Positions 10,157 through 17,882 of a DNA stretch of 64,000 bases are shown here, in pieces. Positions within the stretch are counted from its first letter, which is position 1. Every line of letters starts with the position of its first letter. The notes under the pieces were generated by a model, which worked only from the letters and a program-made list of their open reading frames with translations, ran no database searches and was not told the DNA's origin. Made by a program: the position numbers and the translations under genes. Source of the DNA: an uncultured Candidatus Melainabacteria bacterium (GTDB taxonomy: Bacteria; Cyanobacteriota; Vampirovibrionia; Gastranaerophilales; Gastranaerophilaceae); contig CANARY010000008.1 in assembly GCA_947364235.1 (NCBI GenBank), positions 1 through 64,000 of the forward strand, read 5' to 3'.

Positions 10157-10241
10157 GAAGTCAAGCCGCAAGCGGGTTTGAGGGCAATTAGGCTTGTAAA
10201 AATTTCTTAAATCTAGTATCATGAAAATAAAAAGGCTTATC

Positions 10242-11291
10242 ATGCCGAAAAAAAAGTTAAAAAAAATCACCCCGCAAAACTATCTTAAATATTATTATGA
10301 TATCCCTTATGAAGGCAAAACTTCTGCTGGAAAACCATTAAGAAAGCTTAAAAACATTACCTGTCCTTATAGAGGCGTTAAAATAATACCTAGTGAAACA
10401 ATAAAAAGTTTTGAAAAAGGTCTGGCTAGATGCAGAACTGCAATTGATGCAGTTGAATTGCTTGCTCCATATCAAGAGAATATGCTTTCTGTGGAAAAAT
10501 CTATTTATGCAATTTTCAAAGATTTCGCTCTTTTAAACCCCGAAGACAATCTTCAAAATTGTCTTCAAATGATTAAAACAAATTGCCTTACAAAGCTAAA
10601 GCTTGAAGAAATGGAAGTACTTGACGACGTAGACATATTAACCCGCAAGCTTTCTCCGCAAACTGCATTAAAGATAAGAGCAAAAACAACAAAATGCAGG
10701 CAAATTATTTTAAGCAGCTCCACACACGATACTTTCAAACGTAAAACATTTTTAAACTCGCTGGAAGAAATTATTCCAAAAGAAAATGAGAGAGAAATAT
10801 TCAACGACATAAAGAACAAAGCGCTTTTCCTTCCAACTTCGGAGAGCAGCAGAAACGCGTTTATCGTAAAATACTCTAAACGAACCCAAATGGAAATTAT
10901 CCGCCGTATTTTTATCGCTTCCACAGGTTCTATCGAACACGTTACCCCAGCTTCAAATGGAGGACTCAACACAATTGGAAACTTTCTTCTAACAACTGCA
11001 AGCGGAAACCGCTACCGCGAGAATATGCCGTTATGTGAGTACATAAAAAGGCATCCGCAAATCCCTCTATACATGCAGATGTACATTGATGACATCATAA
11101 AAGAGATTCATGCCGGAAACTTACAAGGAAACGAAACTTACCCATATAAAATAAAGAAAAAACTTTTTGAAGAATCTAAAGGAAGGATTATGATAAGCCT
11201 TTCAGCTTATAAATATTCTGAAGAAGAAGCAGCATTAGCCGTTGAAGCTTACGAACATAGATGGGAATTTAATAAATCAAGCGCACGATAA
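10242..11291 (+). CDS. HNH-endonuclease-like protein (degenerate)
   Basis: A 349-residue protein of unproven function. A stretch near residues 228-262 (IEHVTPASNGG, then GNFLL and NRYRENM) resembles the core of HNH nucleases (E/D-H, Asn, then N..R). Residues 41-45 read CPYRG, like a zinc knuckle CPYCG that has lost its second Cys, and no second Cys pair is present. The ATG at 10242 is preferred over that at 10221 because AAAGG lies 6 bases upstream. The 3' end overlaps the end of lrgB on the other strand by 23 bp. Nuclease activity is an inference only. Confidence 0.5.
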   Translation: MPKKKLKKITPQNYLKYYYDIPYEGKTSAGKPLRKLKNITCPYRGVKIIPSETIKSFEKGLARCRTAIDAVELLAPYQENMLSVEKSIYAIFKDFALLNPEDNLQNCLQMIKTNCLTKLKLEEMEVLDDVDILTRKLSPQTALKIRAKTTKCRQIILSSSTHDTFKRKTFLNSLEEIIPKENEREIFNDIKNKALFLPTSESSRNAFIVKYSKRTQMEIIRRIFIASTGSIEHVTPASNGGLNTIGNFLLTTASGNRYRENMPLCEYIKRHPQIPLYMQMYIDDIIKEIHAGNLQGNETYPYKIKKKLFEESKGRIMISLSAYKYSEEEAALAVEAYEHRWEFNKSSAR

Positions 11292-11937
11292 CAGGTGCAA
11301 TAATTACAGTCAAAATACCAACCACCACAAGCGCAAGAGTACTCATCACAACTTGTTTCGGTTTTCCTGTCTCGATACATTTACTTGTACCCAGCACATG
11401 GCTTGCTGCGCCAATAGCAAGTCCTATTGCAGCATCATCTTTAACCCCTATCAAATTCAAAATTTTATGACCAAAAACTGCTCCAAAAATTCCTGTCAAA
11501 ACAACAGTACAAGCTGTAAGCTCAGGAATTCCATGCAAGCTCTTTGAAACTTCAATGGCAATAGGAGCAGTAACTGACTTTGGCAGCATTGAAACAACAA
11601 GAGAATGTTCAGCATGACATACATTTCCAATAAAGTTAGTACTCAAAATTGCAATCACAACAGCAAATACAAAAGCTGTATAGATTATCCGTTTATTTCG
11701 TACCAGCAGGTTTAAGTTTTTATAAAGAGGATACCCGAGCGAAATTGTAGCCGGAGCAAGTAAAAACGTCAAAAATGAAACAGACTGTTTATACTCGATA
11801 TAATTAATATGAAATAGCTTTAAAAGCAGAATAATAGCAGCTCCTGCAATCAGAATAGGAGAAAGCAAGCTTATTTTCAGCTTTTGTGAAAATTTAAATA
11901 AAGCAACAGTTACAGCAATTCCCAGAGGATTAATCAT
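11269..11937 (-). CDS. lrgB: LrgB/CidB-family membrane protein
   Basis: A 222-residue multi-pass inner-membrane protein with the family hallmark LPKSVTAPIA and a long run of hydrophobic helices, matching LrgB/YohK/CidB in length and sequence. Family members work with LrgA/CidA; they are linked to control of murein hydrolase activity, cell lysis and, in some bacteria, small-acid or pyruvate transport. It overlaps lrgA by 8 bp and is the last gene of an M48 protease-lrgA-lrgB operon. The substrate is not evident from sequence. Confidence 0.85.
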   Translation of the reverse strand: MINPLGIAVTVALFKFSQKLKISLLSPILIAGAAIILLLKLFHINYIEYKQSVSFLTFLLAPATISLGYPLYKNLNLLVRNKRIIYTAFVFAVVIAILSTNFIGNVCHAEHSLVVSMLPKSVTAPIAIEVSKSLHGIPELTACTVVLTGIFGAVFGHKILNLIGVKDDAAIGLAIGAASHVLGTSKCIETGKPKQVVMSTLALVVVGILTVIIAPVIVRLIY

Positions 11938-12304
11938 TTTTCTGCTCCTTATTCAAGAACTTCAGTCCGTGCTCAACAAAAAGCCCAATACTCACAATAA
12001 TTACAGTAGTTGTAACAAAAATAACGAGCAAAATCGAAAGCCAGTTTTTAATAAGAATATCTTTATAAACAATGAGCCCCACAACAAATGGAACAAACAG
12101 AACAGCCATATTCTTAAGCAAAAAATTTGAAGCAGATTCAACCCACTCTTCTTTGATTATTCCTGTAAATAAAGCCATCGTAAAAAGAATTAACCCTAAA
12201 ATTGCAGGTGGAAAAGAAATACCGGTAAGTTTTACTAAATAAAAACTTACATAATAAATAAAAAATAATATTCCAAACCCTGCTAGAAACTTAAGCTTTT
12301 GCAT
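11930..12304 (-). CDS. lrgA: LrgA/CidA-family holin-like protein
   Basis: A 124-residue protein with four hydrophobic segments and the family pattern around FPPAILGLILFTMAL, the usual size for LrgA/CidA. It probably forms the membrane partner of LrgB encoded just downstream (8-bp overlap). Its ATG overlaps the stop of the M48 protease gene by one base (TAATG), so translational coupling is likely. Confidence 0.85.
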   Translation of the reverse strand: MQKLKFLAGFGILFFIYYVSFYLVKLTGISFPPAILGLILFTMALFTGIIKEEWVESASNFLLKNMAVLFVPFVVGLIVYKDILIKNWLSILLVIFVTTTVIIVSIGLFVEHGLKFLNKEQKND

Positions 12305-13542
12305 TACAAAGCATCAACCTGTTCTTGAATATGTTTATCTGAAGGTGCAAGTTTCTGTGCATAGTTTACGAATGTCTTTGCATTATCCAAATATTTCTTT
12401 TTCCCAGTTTTCTTGTACAAGCATTCTTCTGTATAAGAAAAATAAAGATAAGCAACAGGGTTCTTTCTATCAAGTTCCAGCAATTTGCTAAAATATTCTT
12501 CTGCTTTTTCAAATTCTCCGTTCAAATAAGATTTGTAAGCATATCTTGTATACAAATCAACAGGAGTTTCTGTGCGATAAGCTTCTGCTTGCGTTTTAGC
12601 AGTATTTTTTTCAATAACAAGAGACTTTCTGTCAGAAGACAATCTTGGCTTAAGAACTTCTGATTTATAAATATTGTAAACACCTTGTTTTTTCATTTCA
12701 TCTTCCATAAAATATTTTCTGGATTCTGCGTAATTTTCTAAACGGTGTTTTCCTGTTGGATGAGTATAAGAAAACTCTGAATCATTACTCATAGTATAAA
12801 TAAAAGACAAAGTTTCTTTTGCTTTTGACAAATCATAACCAGCTTTTACTGCTAATCTTGCCCCCTCAGTATCTGCAGCATATTCCATTTTTTTAGAGTC
12901 AGAAACATAAGCTTTTATAGCAATTGCTCTAAGAGCGCTGTCTTCAGGGAAAGAATCAATTTTATGCATATACTTTGCCGCTCTCACTTGATGTCCCAGT
13001 ATTGAATGCGCCATTTCATGACCAATCAAAAGCGCAATAGCATCATCGTTAGCAGAAAGAGAGTCAAAAGCCCCGGCATGAATTGTTATACAATTTGTTT
13101 CACTGGAATAAGCATTAAACGAATTGTCTTTAGAAAAAACTATTCTCCAGTTCATAAAATCCAAATTATTTGCACGGATTATTTTTTCTGCTATTCTATA
13201 TACTTTATAAAAATCTGCTCCATAAGCCTGAACATTGTAATCATCGGCTTTTTTACCGCATAAAGCTGATTTTATCTTTGAATAAATAAGGTTATCAGCT
13301 GCATTTTTTGCATTTAACTTACTTTGCTCAATAGTACTATATCCGCCAAGATGAATAAGTTTCGGGTCTTTTATATTTTTATTAAAAACATTGTCTTCTG
13401 TATAATCCGCATAATACCTATCAGTGGTACTATACTTTTGAGCTTTTTCCATTTCGCGAATTTGAATTTTAGCATAATCTTTTGCATAAACTGAATTATT
13501 AAACACAAAACACAATACAATAGACCAAATAACTTTTTTCAT
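12304..13542 (-). CDS. Exported M48-family zinc metalloprotease with C-terminal TPR-like region
   Basis: About 412 residues. The start is set at 13542 (MKKVIWSIVLCF, a signal peptide with AGGAG just upstream) rather than the longer frame from 13593. The zinc motif HEMAH lies near residues 175-179 with the third-ligand region EYAADTEGARLAVKAGYD about 40 residues later, as in BepA/YggG-type M48 peptidases. The C-terminal part (LNGEFEKAEEYFSKLLELD) looks like TPR helices. In BepA, TPRs dock outer-membrane assembly clients, so an envelope quality-control role is plausible. It is the first gene of an operon with lrgA and lrgB. Confidence 0.85.
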   Translation of the reverse strand: MKKVIWSIVLCFVFNNSVYAKDYAKIQIREMEKAQKYSTTDRYYADYTEDNVFNKNIKDPKLIHLGGYSTIEQSKLNAKNAADNLIYSKIKSALCGKKADDYNVQAYGADFYKVYRIAEKIIRANNLDFMNWRIVFSKDNSFNAYSSETNCITIHAGAFDSLSANDDAIALLIGHEMAHSILGHQVRAAKYMHKIDSFPEDSALRAIAIKAYVSDSKKMEYAADTEGARLAVKAGYDLSKAKETLSFIYTMSNDSEFSYTHPTGKHRLENYAESRKYFMEDEMKKQGVYNIYKSEVLKPRLSSDRKSLVIEKNTAKTQAEAYRTETPVDLYTRYAYKSYLNGEFEKAEEYFSKLLELDRKNPVAYLYFSYTEECLYKKTGKKKYLDNAKTFVNYAQKLAPSDKHIQEQVDAL

Positions 13543-13674
13543 ACATTCTCCTTTTACTAAAAATAAGATAACATCTTTGTAAGAAAATTTCAATATATGG
13601 AAATTTCAATTACTTTATTTGGTATATTTAATTCAAAATAAAAAATGAACGCGGAATGGACATAACAAAAATAA

Positions 13675-13701
13675 AAAAGAGGCTAAAGTCAAGCCTCTTT
13701 T
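13675..13701 (-). terminator. Bidirectional rho-independent terminator after tRNA cluster
   Basis: A 10-bp stem AAAAGAGGCT/AGCCTCTTTT with a 7-base loop sits just downstream of the tRNA-Tyr gene (minus strand) and upstream of the M48 gene. Its flanking A and T runs allow termination in either direction. Confidence 0.8.
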
Positions 13702-13714
13702 ATGTTTTAAGTAT

Positions 13715-13797
13715 TGGGCAGGGGTGGATTCGAACCACCGTACACTCTCGTGAACAGATTTACAGTCTGTCGCCTTTAGCCACTCGGCCACCTACCC
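13715..13797 (-). tRNA. tRNA-Tyr (GTA)
   Basis: A type II tRNA of 83 nt. The acceptor GGGTAGG pairs with CCTGCCC, the anticodon loop reads GTA, and a long variable arm and TTCGAATC T-loop are present. The CCA end is not encoded. It is the third of three co-directional tRNA genes. Confidence 0.95.
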
Positions 13798-13815
13798 TTA
13801 TTAAATTTTAAAAAA

Positions 13816-13887
13816 TGCCTTTGACGAGATTTGAACTCGTGGCCTCTCCCTTACCAAGGGAGTGCGCTACCCCTGCGCCACAAAGGC
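13816..13887 (-). tRNA. tRNA-Thr (GGT)
   Basis: 72 nt. Acceptor GCCTTTG/CAAAGGC; the anticodon stem CTCCC/GGGAG encloses loop TTGGTAA, giving anticodon GGT; T-loop TTCAAATC. Middle gene of the tRNA cluster; CCA not encoded. Confidence 0.95.
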
Positions 13888-13925
13888 TTACATGCAACTA
13901 CGAGTATTCTCTTGTCAAAAATAAA

Positions 13926-13997
13926 AGCCGGTAATAGGAATCGAACCTACAACCTACGGTTTACAAAACCGTTGCTCTACCGTTGAGCTATACCGGC
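13926..13997 (-). tRNA. tRNA-Thr (TGT)
   Basis: 72 nt. Acceptor GCCGGTA/TACCGGC; the anticodon stem ACGGT/ACCGT encloses loop TTTGTAA, giving anticodon TGT; T-loop TTCGATTC. First gene of the cluster, next to a second Thr isoacceptor. CCA not encoded. Confidence 0.95.
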
Positions 13998-14159
13998 GTC
14001 AAGTTCTATAATATTAGAAAAAAAATTTATTGTCAACTCAATTTTTTGACTTTTTTTAAAAATTCATTATATCTACATTAAATGGATGATTTTAAGCTTT
14101 TCTTCTAAAGAAAAAATACTAAATATCCGATAAATCATGATAGTAAATGAGGTACAACT

Positions 14160-14858
14160 ATGCAAATCAATGGCGGTGTAAGATTTTGTGAACCGGGTAT
14201 GAAAGCTTCTATTAGAGCTATGCACGTCCAAAGCGAAATCCTAGGAATGATTAATGAAAACGTAGCAGGGTTCGACAAAGTCGGATATCAGAGAAAAGAA
14301 CCGGTAGTTTCTGCTTTTACAGAATACATCGGCATCCACGGGCTTTCAAACACTGTAGACGATCAAGTCGGTCGTATTATGGTCTCAAAAAACCCGCTTG
14401 ATATTTCTATGGCAAATAAAGGTTATTTCCAAATCCAAACTCCGCAAGGCGTACAGCTTACACGTGACGGAAGATTTAAACTGGATAGAGAAGGCAACCT
14501 TTTAAACCTTGAAGATTGCAAAGTTTTATCTGATGCAGGCATGCCGATAAAACTTCCTGTAGTACCTGATAATCCTGCTCAAGTAATAGTTAATTCAAAA
14601 GGAAAAATAAGTGTCTTTGATAAAAATTCTAATCAGCTGGTTGATGCAGGATACTTAGGAATAGTTGACGCAAACGGAATGGCTGTTTTAAGTCCTGACG
14701 TTAAACAAGGATACAACGAATATTCAAATGTAACACTTCAGAATGAATTTCTTGCAGTAAAACCTGTTGTAAGAAACTTTGAAGCAAACAGGCAAATATT
14801 CTTAATCGAAAGCACTAACTTACAAAAAGTTATAAGCCAATTAGGAAGCGCGAACTAG
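14160..14858 (+). CDS. Flagellar basal-body rod/hook-family protein (FlgF/FlgG-like)
   Basis: A 232-residue protein of the FlgF/FlgG family. The N-terminal helix ends in a variant of the rod motif (ENVAGFDKVGYQRKEPVV), the middle has NPLDISMANKGYFQIQTPQG and LTRDGRFKLDREGNLL (the beta domain of distal-rod proteins), and a C-terminal helix completes the fold. It probably forms part of the flagellar rod. GAGG lies upstream of the start. It heads a run of four rod genes and is followed 13 bp later by a paralogue; FlgF and FlgG cannot be separated with certainty. Confidence 0.8.
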   Translation: MQINGGVRFCEPGMKASIRAMHVQSEILGMINENVAGFDKVGYQRKEPVVSAFTEYIGIHGLSNTVDDQVGRIMVSKNPLDISMANKGYFQIQTPQGVQLTRDGRFKLDREGNLLNLEDCKVLSDAGMPIKLPVVPDNPAQVIVNSKGKISVFDKNSNQLVDAGYLGIVDANGMAVLSPDVKQGYNEYSNVTLQNEFLAVKPVVRNFEANRQIFLIESTNLQKVISQLGSAN

Positions 14859-14871
14859 GAGGGTATGAACA

Positions 14872-15585
14872 ATGTATAACATGCAAGCAGTAGTAAGAAA
14901 AAGTATAAACAATGCAACGATGCAGTTTGAAAAACTTGGTTACGTTGCTAATAACCTCGCAAACTACAATACAGCAGCGTACAAAACAAACCGCTTTGAA
15001 CAAATCCTAAGAGAAGACGGATATATTGACGGTGCAATAAGAACAAATGCCCTAAAAGGTTCAATTCGCGTAAGCAAAAATCCTTACGATATCGCAATTG
15101 ATGGAGAAGGATACATTCCAGTTGTTTCAGAAGACGGAGAAGTTCAATACACAAGAGACGGCTCTTTTAAAAGAGGTGTAAACGGGTACTTGATGACAGT
15201 TGATGACTGGATGGTCGGAGACGGAATCAAAATCCCGGCAAACTCTTATAAATTTGAAATCAAGCCCAACGGTGATGTCATAAACTATGACAATGCAGGC
15301 TCGCTTCCTGAAAAAATAGGCACTATTCCAATTGTTCAATTTGACTGCCCGGAAGCTCTAGAACAAGGACACAATAATAAAATGGTTTACAATGATGAAT
15401 CCGGAGTGCCTAAAATTATTAAAGGTTTAGAAAGCGTAAAACAGTACGCTACAGAAGTTTCAAACACAAACATTTATGACGAGCTTAATGATTTGATGAG
15501 ACTAAATACTTCTATGATTGCCAGCATGAACCTTATGAAAGTTGCTGATGATATGTACAACAAAGCCATCAATATCCGCGAATAG
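14872..15585 (+). CDS. flgG: Flagellar distal-rod protein (FlgG-like)
   Basis: A 237-residue paralogue of the preceding gene with a more canonical N-terminal motif (VANNLANYNTAAYKTNRF), then NPYDIAIDGEGYIPV and YTRDGSFKRGVNGYL, and a C-terminal amphipathic helix. FlgG polymerises as the distal rod linking the proximal rod to the hook. GGAGGG sits upstream of the start. The exact FlgF/FlgG assignment is uncertain, because two similar paralogues are present and the family is usually longer (about 260 residues). Confidence 0.75.
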   Translation: MYNMQAVVRKSINNATMQFEKLGYVANNLANYNTAAYKTNRFEQILREDGYIDGAIRTNALKGSIRVSKNPYDIAIDGEGYIPVVSEDGEVQYTRDGSFKRGVNGYLMTVDDWMVGDGIKIPANSYKFEIKPNGDVINYDNAGSLPEKIGTIPIVQFDCPEALEQGHNNKMVYNDESGVPKIIKGLESVKQYATEVSNTNIYDELNDLMRLNTSMIASMNLMKVADDMYNKAINIRE

Positions 15586-15713
15586 TACTACGTACGCAGG
15601 AAAATGGCCGGGTGATATAAGCAAAATTACAAAATAAAATAATAATTCCAAATCACCCTCAGCACAAGACTATAAGACTTCTGTAAGAACAGCAAAACTC
15701 CAAGGAGAATAAA

Positions 15714-16061
15714 ATGTATACAAGTTTAGATTCAATAGGCAAAACAAATTTAATGCTTGACTTAATCTCTCAAAAACAGAGAGCTTTAGGTTCAAATATC
15801 GCAAACGTAGACACTCCGGGATATGTAAGACGAGATATTGATTTTTCAGCTTATTTAGGCTCTATGAACAGCCCTTTAGAAACTAAACTCTCAACAGAAC
15901 TCGGACCTTCCGGAATTCTCGAAGAAAGACAAAAACAAGAAATCGATATCGCAGAAGAACTTACAGAAATGCAAAAGAACTCGCTTCTTTATTCAATGGC
16001 AACAAGAAGAATGTCTAATATAATTACAGAGATGAAAACAGTTATAAATGTAGGTAAGTAG
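15714..16061 (+). CDS. flgB: Flagellar proximal-rod protein FlgB
   Basis: A 115-residue protein with the rod signature SNIANVDTPGYVRRDIDF near residue 30 and a C-terminal helix MQKNSLLYSMATRRMSN, as in FlgB. It forms the proximal rod just above the MS ring. A strong AAGGAG lies 7 bases upstream of the ATG. It pairs with flgC 58 bp downstream. A 128-bp gap separates it from the flgG-like gene, so it may have its own promoter. Confidence 0.9.
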   Translation: MYTSLDSIGKTNLMLDLISQKQRALGSNIANVDTPGYVRRDIDFSAYLGSMNSPLETKLSTELGPSGILEERQKQEIDIAEELTEMQKNSLLYSMATRRMSNIITEMKTVINVGK

Positions 16062-16119
16062 AAACATAAATGATATTGGCTTACATTAAGAGTGCAAGAA
16101 TGTAAAACGAGGTAAAAAC

Positions 16120-16563
16120 ATGAGTATAATAGAATCAATGAATATCGGCTCAAATGCCTTAAAGACACACGGTTTAAGATTGGATATCCATGCAAAAAAC
16201 ATTGCGAACGTGGATACACCAAATTATGTAAGACGCATTCCTGTTCTTAATGCTTCTGAGGACATATCTTTTCACGGCTTAATGAATGTCATGAAAAACG
16301 ATGTTTTCGGAGTCGGCACACTTCCTTACCTTCAAGGCGGAGTTGTTTTTAACGGCTGTGTAGAAGACCCAACCGTAGGCGATAGAATTTATTCTCCAGG
16401 CCACCCTGATGCGGATGCTAATGGATATATTAGAGCTTCAAATGTCAACGCTATGGTAGATATGGCAGATGCTATTATGGCACAAAGAGCTTATGAAGCT
16501 AACCTTGCGCTTGTGAATATCTCAAAATCAATGGCTGCTAAAGCGGTTGAAATCGGCCGCTAG
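16120..16563 (+). CDS. flgC: Flagellar proximal-rod protein FlgC
   Basis: A 147-residue protein with the N-terminal rod motif AKNIANVDTPNYVRR, the FlgC-type middle stretch YSPGHPDADANGYIRASNVN and the C-terminal MVDMADAIMAQRAYEANL that defines the family. It joins FlgB in the proximal rod. The usual neighbour fliE and the rest of the flagellar operon are not next to it; the next genes are unrelated. Confidence 0.93.
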   Translation: MSIIESMNIGSNALKTHGLRLDIHAKNIANVDTPNYVRRIPVLNASEDISFHGLMNVMKNDVFGVGTLPYLQGGVVFNGCVEDPTVGDRIYSPGHPDADANGYIRASNVNAMVDMADAIMAQRAYEANLALVNISKSMAAKAVEIGR

Positions 16564-16600
16564 AGAGGGGGTAAATGATTGAGTGGGGAGGTTAGAGGCT

Positions 16601-16876
16601 CTACTTTTTTTGTGCAGCCTTTATGTGCTTTGCCCGCTCAACAATTTTATCGTATTCAGGCTTAATAAGTTTCATTGCGTCAATATATTTTTTTGCAATA
16701 TTTAACCCCATACAAGTCAAAGCTCCAAATACAAACATAAACGGCACGTCTTTTCTATGCGCATCTAATGCTGCAAGAGTAAAGCTGGCACCTGCTGTAA
16801 AAAGAGTTTCATTTCTTTTAGCTTTTGCAACTCTATATAATCTATTTATTGAGTTTCCTTGTAATACAACTTTCAT
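16601..16876 (-). CDS. Small hypothetical protein with two hydrophobic segments
   Basis: A 91-residue protein I do not recognise. Residues about 25-60 include two weakly hydrophobic stretches (TLFTAGASFTLAAL and VPFMFVFGALTCMGLNI), with basic ends. A clear AGGAGG lies 7-8 bases upstream of the ATG, which favours this frame over the overlapping plus-strand one. It converges on flgC. Confidence 0.6.
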   Translation of the reverse strand: MKVVLQGNSINRLYRVAKAKRNETLFTAGASFTLAALDAHRKDVPFMFVFGALTCMGLNIAKKYIDAMKLIKPEYDKIVERAKHIKAAQKK

Positions 16877-16959
16877 TTGATTGCCTCCTAATTTAATAAA
16901 ATTAAAACATAAAAATTTTTGCTAGTATGCTATAATTGTAAAAAAGCACGGAGTTTATT

Positions 16960-17805
16960 ATGTTTGAAGATTTTAATGAAGTTATATGCCTCGGCATGGG
17001 CGGTTCATACTCAGAAATTGCAAAAGATGAGCTTTTCAAAGCTTATGACTTATATTTATATCAGCGCTCTTTAAATTCTATTAAAGAATGCATTGACTAT
17101 GTAGACGAAAACAGCAACGCAATCGCTGTACTGCCAGTAGAAACAACTTATAAGGGCATCATAAGAGAAACTATTGATAATCTTATTCAAACAAAAAACC
17201 AAAACATACAAATTTTAGCAGAAACGATTATTCCAGTTAATGATTGTATTCTTTCTAAAACGACAGAGTTTTACAGTATATCAGGTTTAATTGCTAACCC
17301 CAACGCATTAGCAAAAAGCAAAAATTTTGTACGCGACGAAATGCCGAGACAGCTCAGTATAGTAGTTGCAGAAAGCATGGACGACTCAGCCAGACTTTTG
17401 AACGGCTACAACCTGACATACTCTATAATCGGAACACACAAAACTGCAGAAATATACAATCTTAACGTTCTAAAAGAACATATCGAAGATGATAAAAACA
17501 ACAAGCGAAGATTTATTGTAATAGGAGATGCTTCAACACATCCGACTGGAAAAGATAAGACAAGTATCGTTCTTTTCTTAAATGACAGACAAGGAGCACT
17601 TTTAGATATCGTTCAAGTTTTTGTAAAATACAATATAAACATAACACAGATTAATTCTAAAATGATGAATAACAATGCAGAAGAACAAGCCGTATTTATC
17701 GACTTTGATGGTCATAAAGAAGACGAAATAATCAAACAGCTTCTGAATGATTTAGAACCATACGCCCACAGCGTGAGAGTAATAGGCTCTTACACAAGAT
17801 ATTAA
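16960..17805 (+). CDS. pheA: Prephenate dehydratase (phenylalanine biosynthesis)
   Basis: A 281-residue monofunctional prephenate dehydratase, which turns prephenate into phenylpyruvate. The N-terminal half has the family's G..GSYSE.A start, the VLPVETTYKGIIRETIDNL segment and RRF in place of the catalytic TRF. Residues about 200-280 form an ACT domain (LFLNDRQGALLDIVQVF) that normally binds phenylalanine for feedback control. GGAG precedes the ATG. It stands alone, with an MFS transporter 77 bp downstream. Confidence 0.88.
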   Translation: MFEDFNEVICLGMGGSYSEIAKDELFKAYDLYLYQRSLNSIKECIDYVDENSNAIAVLPVETTYKGIIRETIDNLIQTKNQNIQILAETIIPVNDCILSKTTEFYSISGLIANPNALAKSKNFVRDEMPRQLSIVVAESMDDSARLLNGYNLTYSIIGTHKTAEIYNLNVLKEHIEDDKNNKRRFIVIGDASTHPTGKDKTSIVLFLNDRQGALLDIVQVFVKYNINITQINSKMMNNNAEEQAVFIDFDGHKEDEIIKQLLNDLEPYAHSVRVIGSYTRY

Positions 17806-17882
17806 TGTTGCCATAACAACATGTTGCTTTTGCAACACTTGTATGATACGATTTTGAGGTAAATATATAGGAATTTTGTGTT

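Larger units (their letters stand above)
9748..10241. promoter_or_regulatory. Divergent intergenic region between adhesin and HNH-like gene
   Basis: This 494-bp stretch separates two divergent genes and has no gene that I can support. It is very AT-rich and holds the two palindromes listed separately, plus a small CCGC-AA-GCGG stem near 10166. It must carry the promoters of both flanking genes, but I could not fix a -35/-10 pair with confidence. Confidence 0.5.

Noticed and set aside
12304-13593. Longer start for the M48 protease at 13593
   Set aside because: It would put 17 residues before a clear signal peptide; the ATG at 13542 has AGGAG at good spacing.
16623-16880. Plus-strand open frame opposite the 16601-16876 gene
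   Set aside because: The minus-strand frame has a strong Shine-Dalgarno; the plus-strand frame has none and is its shadow.
17823-17838. TGTTGC-TTTT-GCAACA hairpin between pheA and the MFS gene
   Set aside because: The stem is short and lacks a T-run, so neither a terminator nor an operator can be supported.
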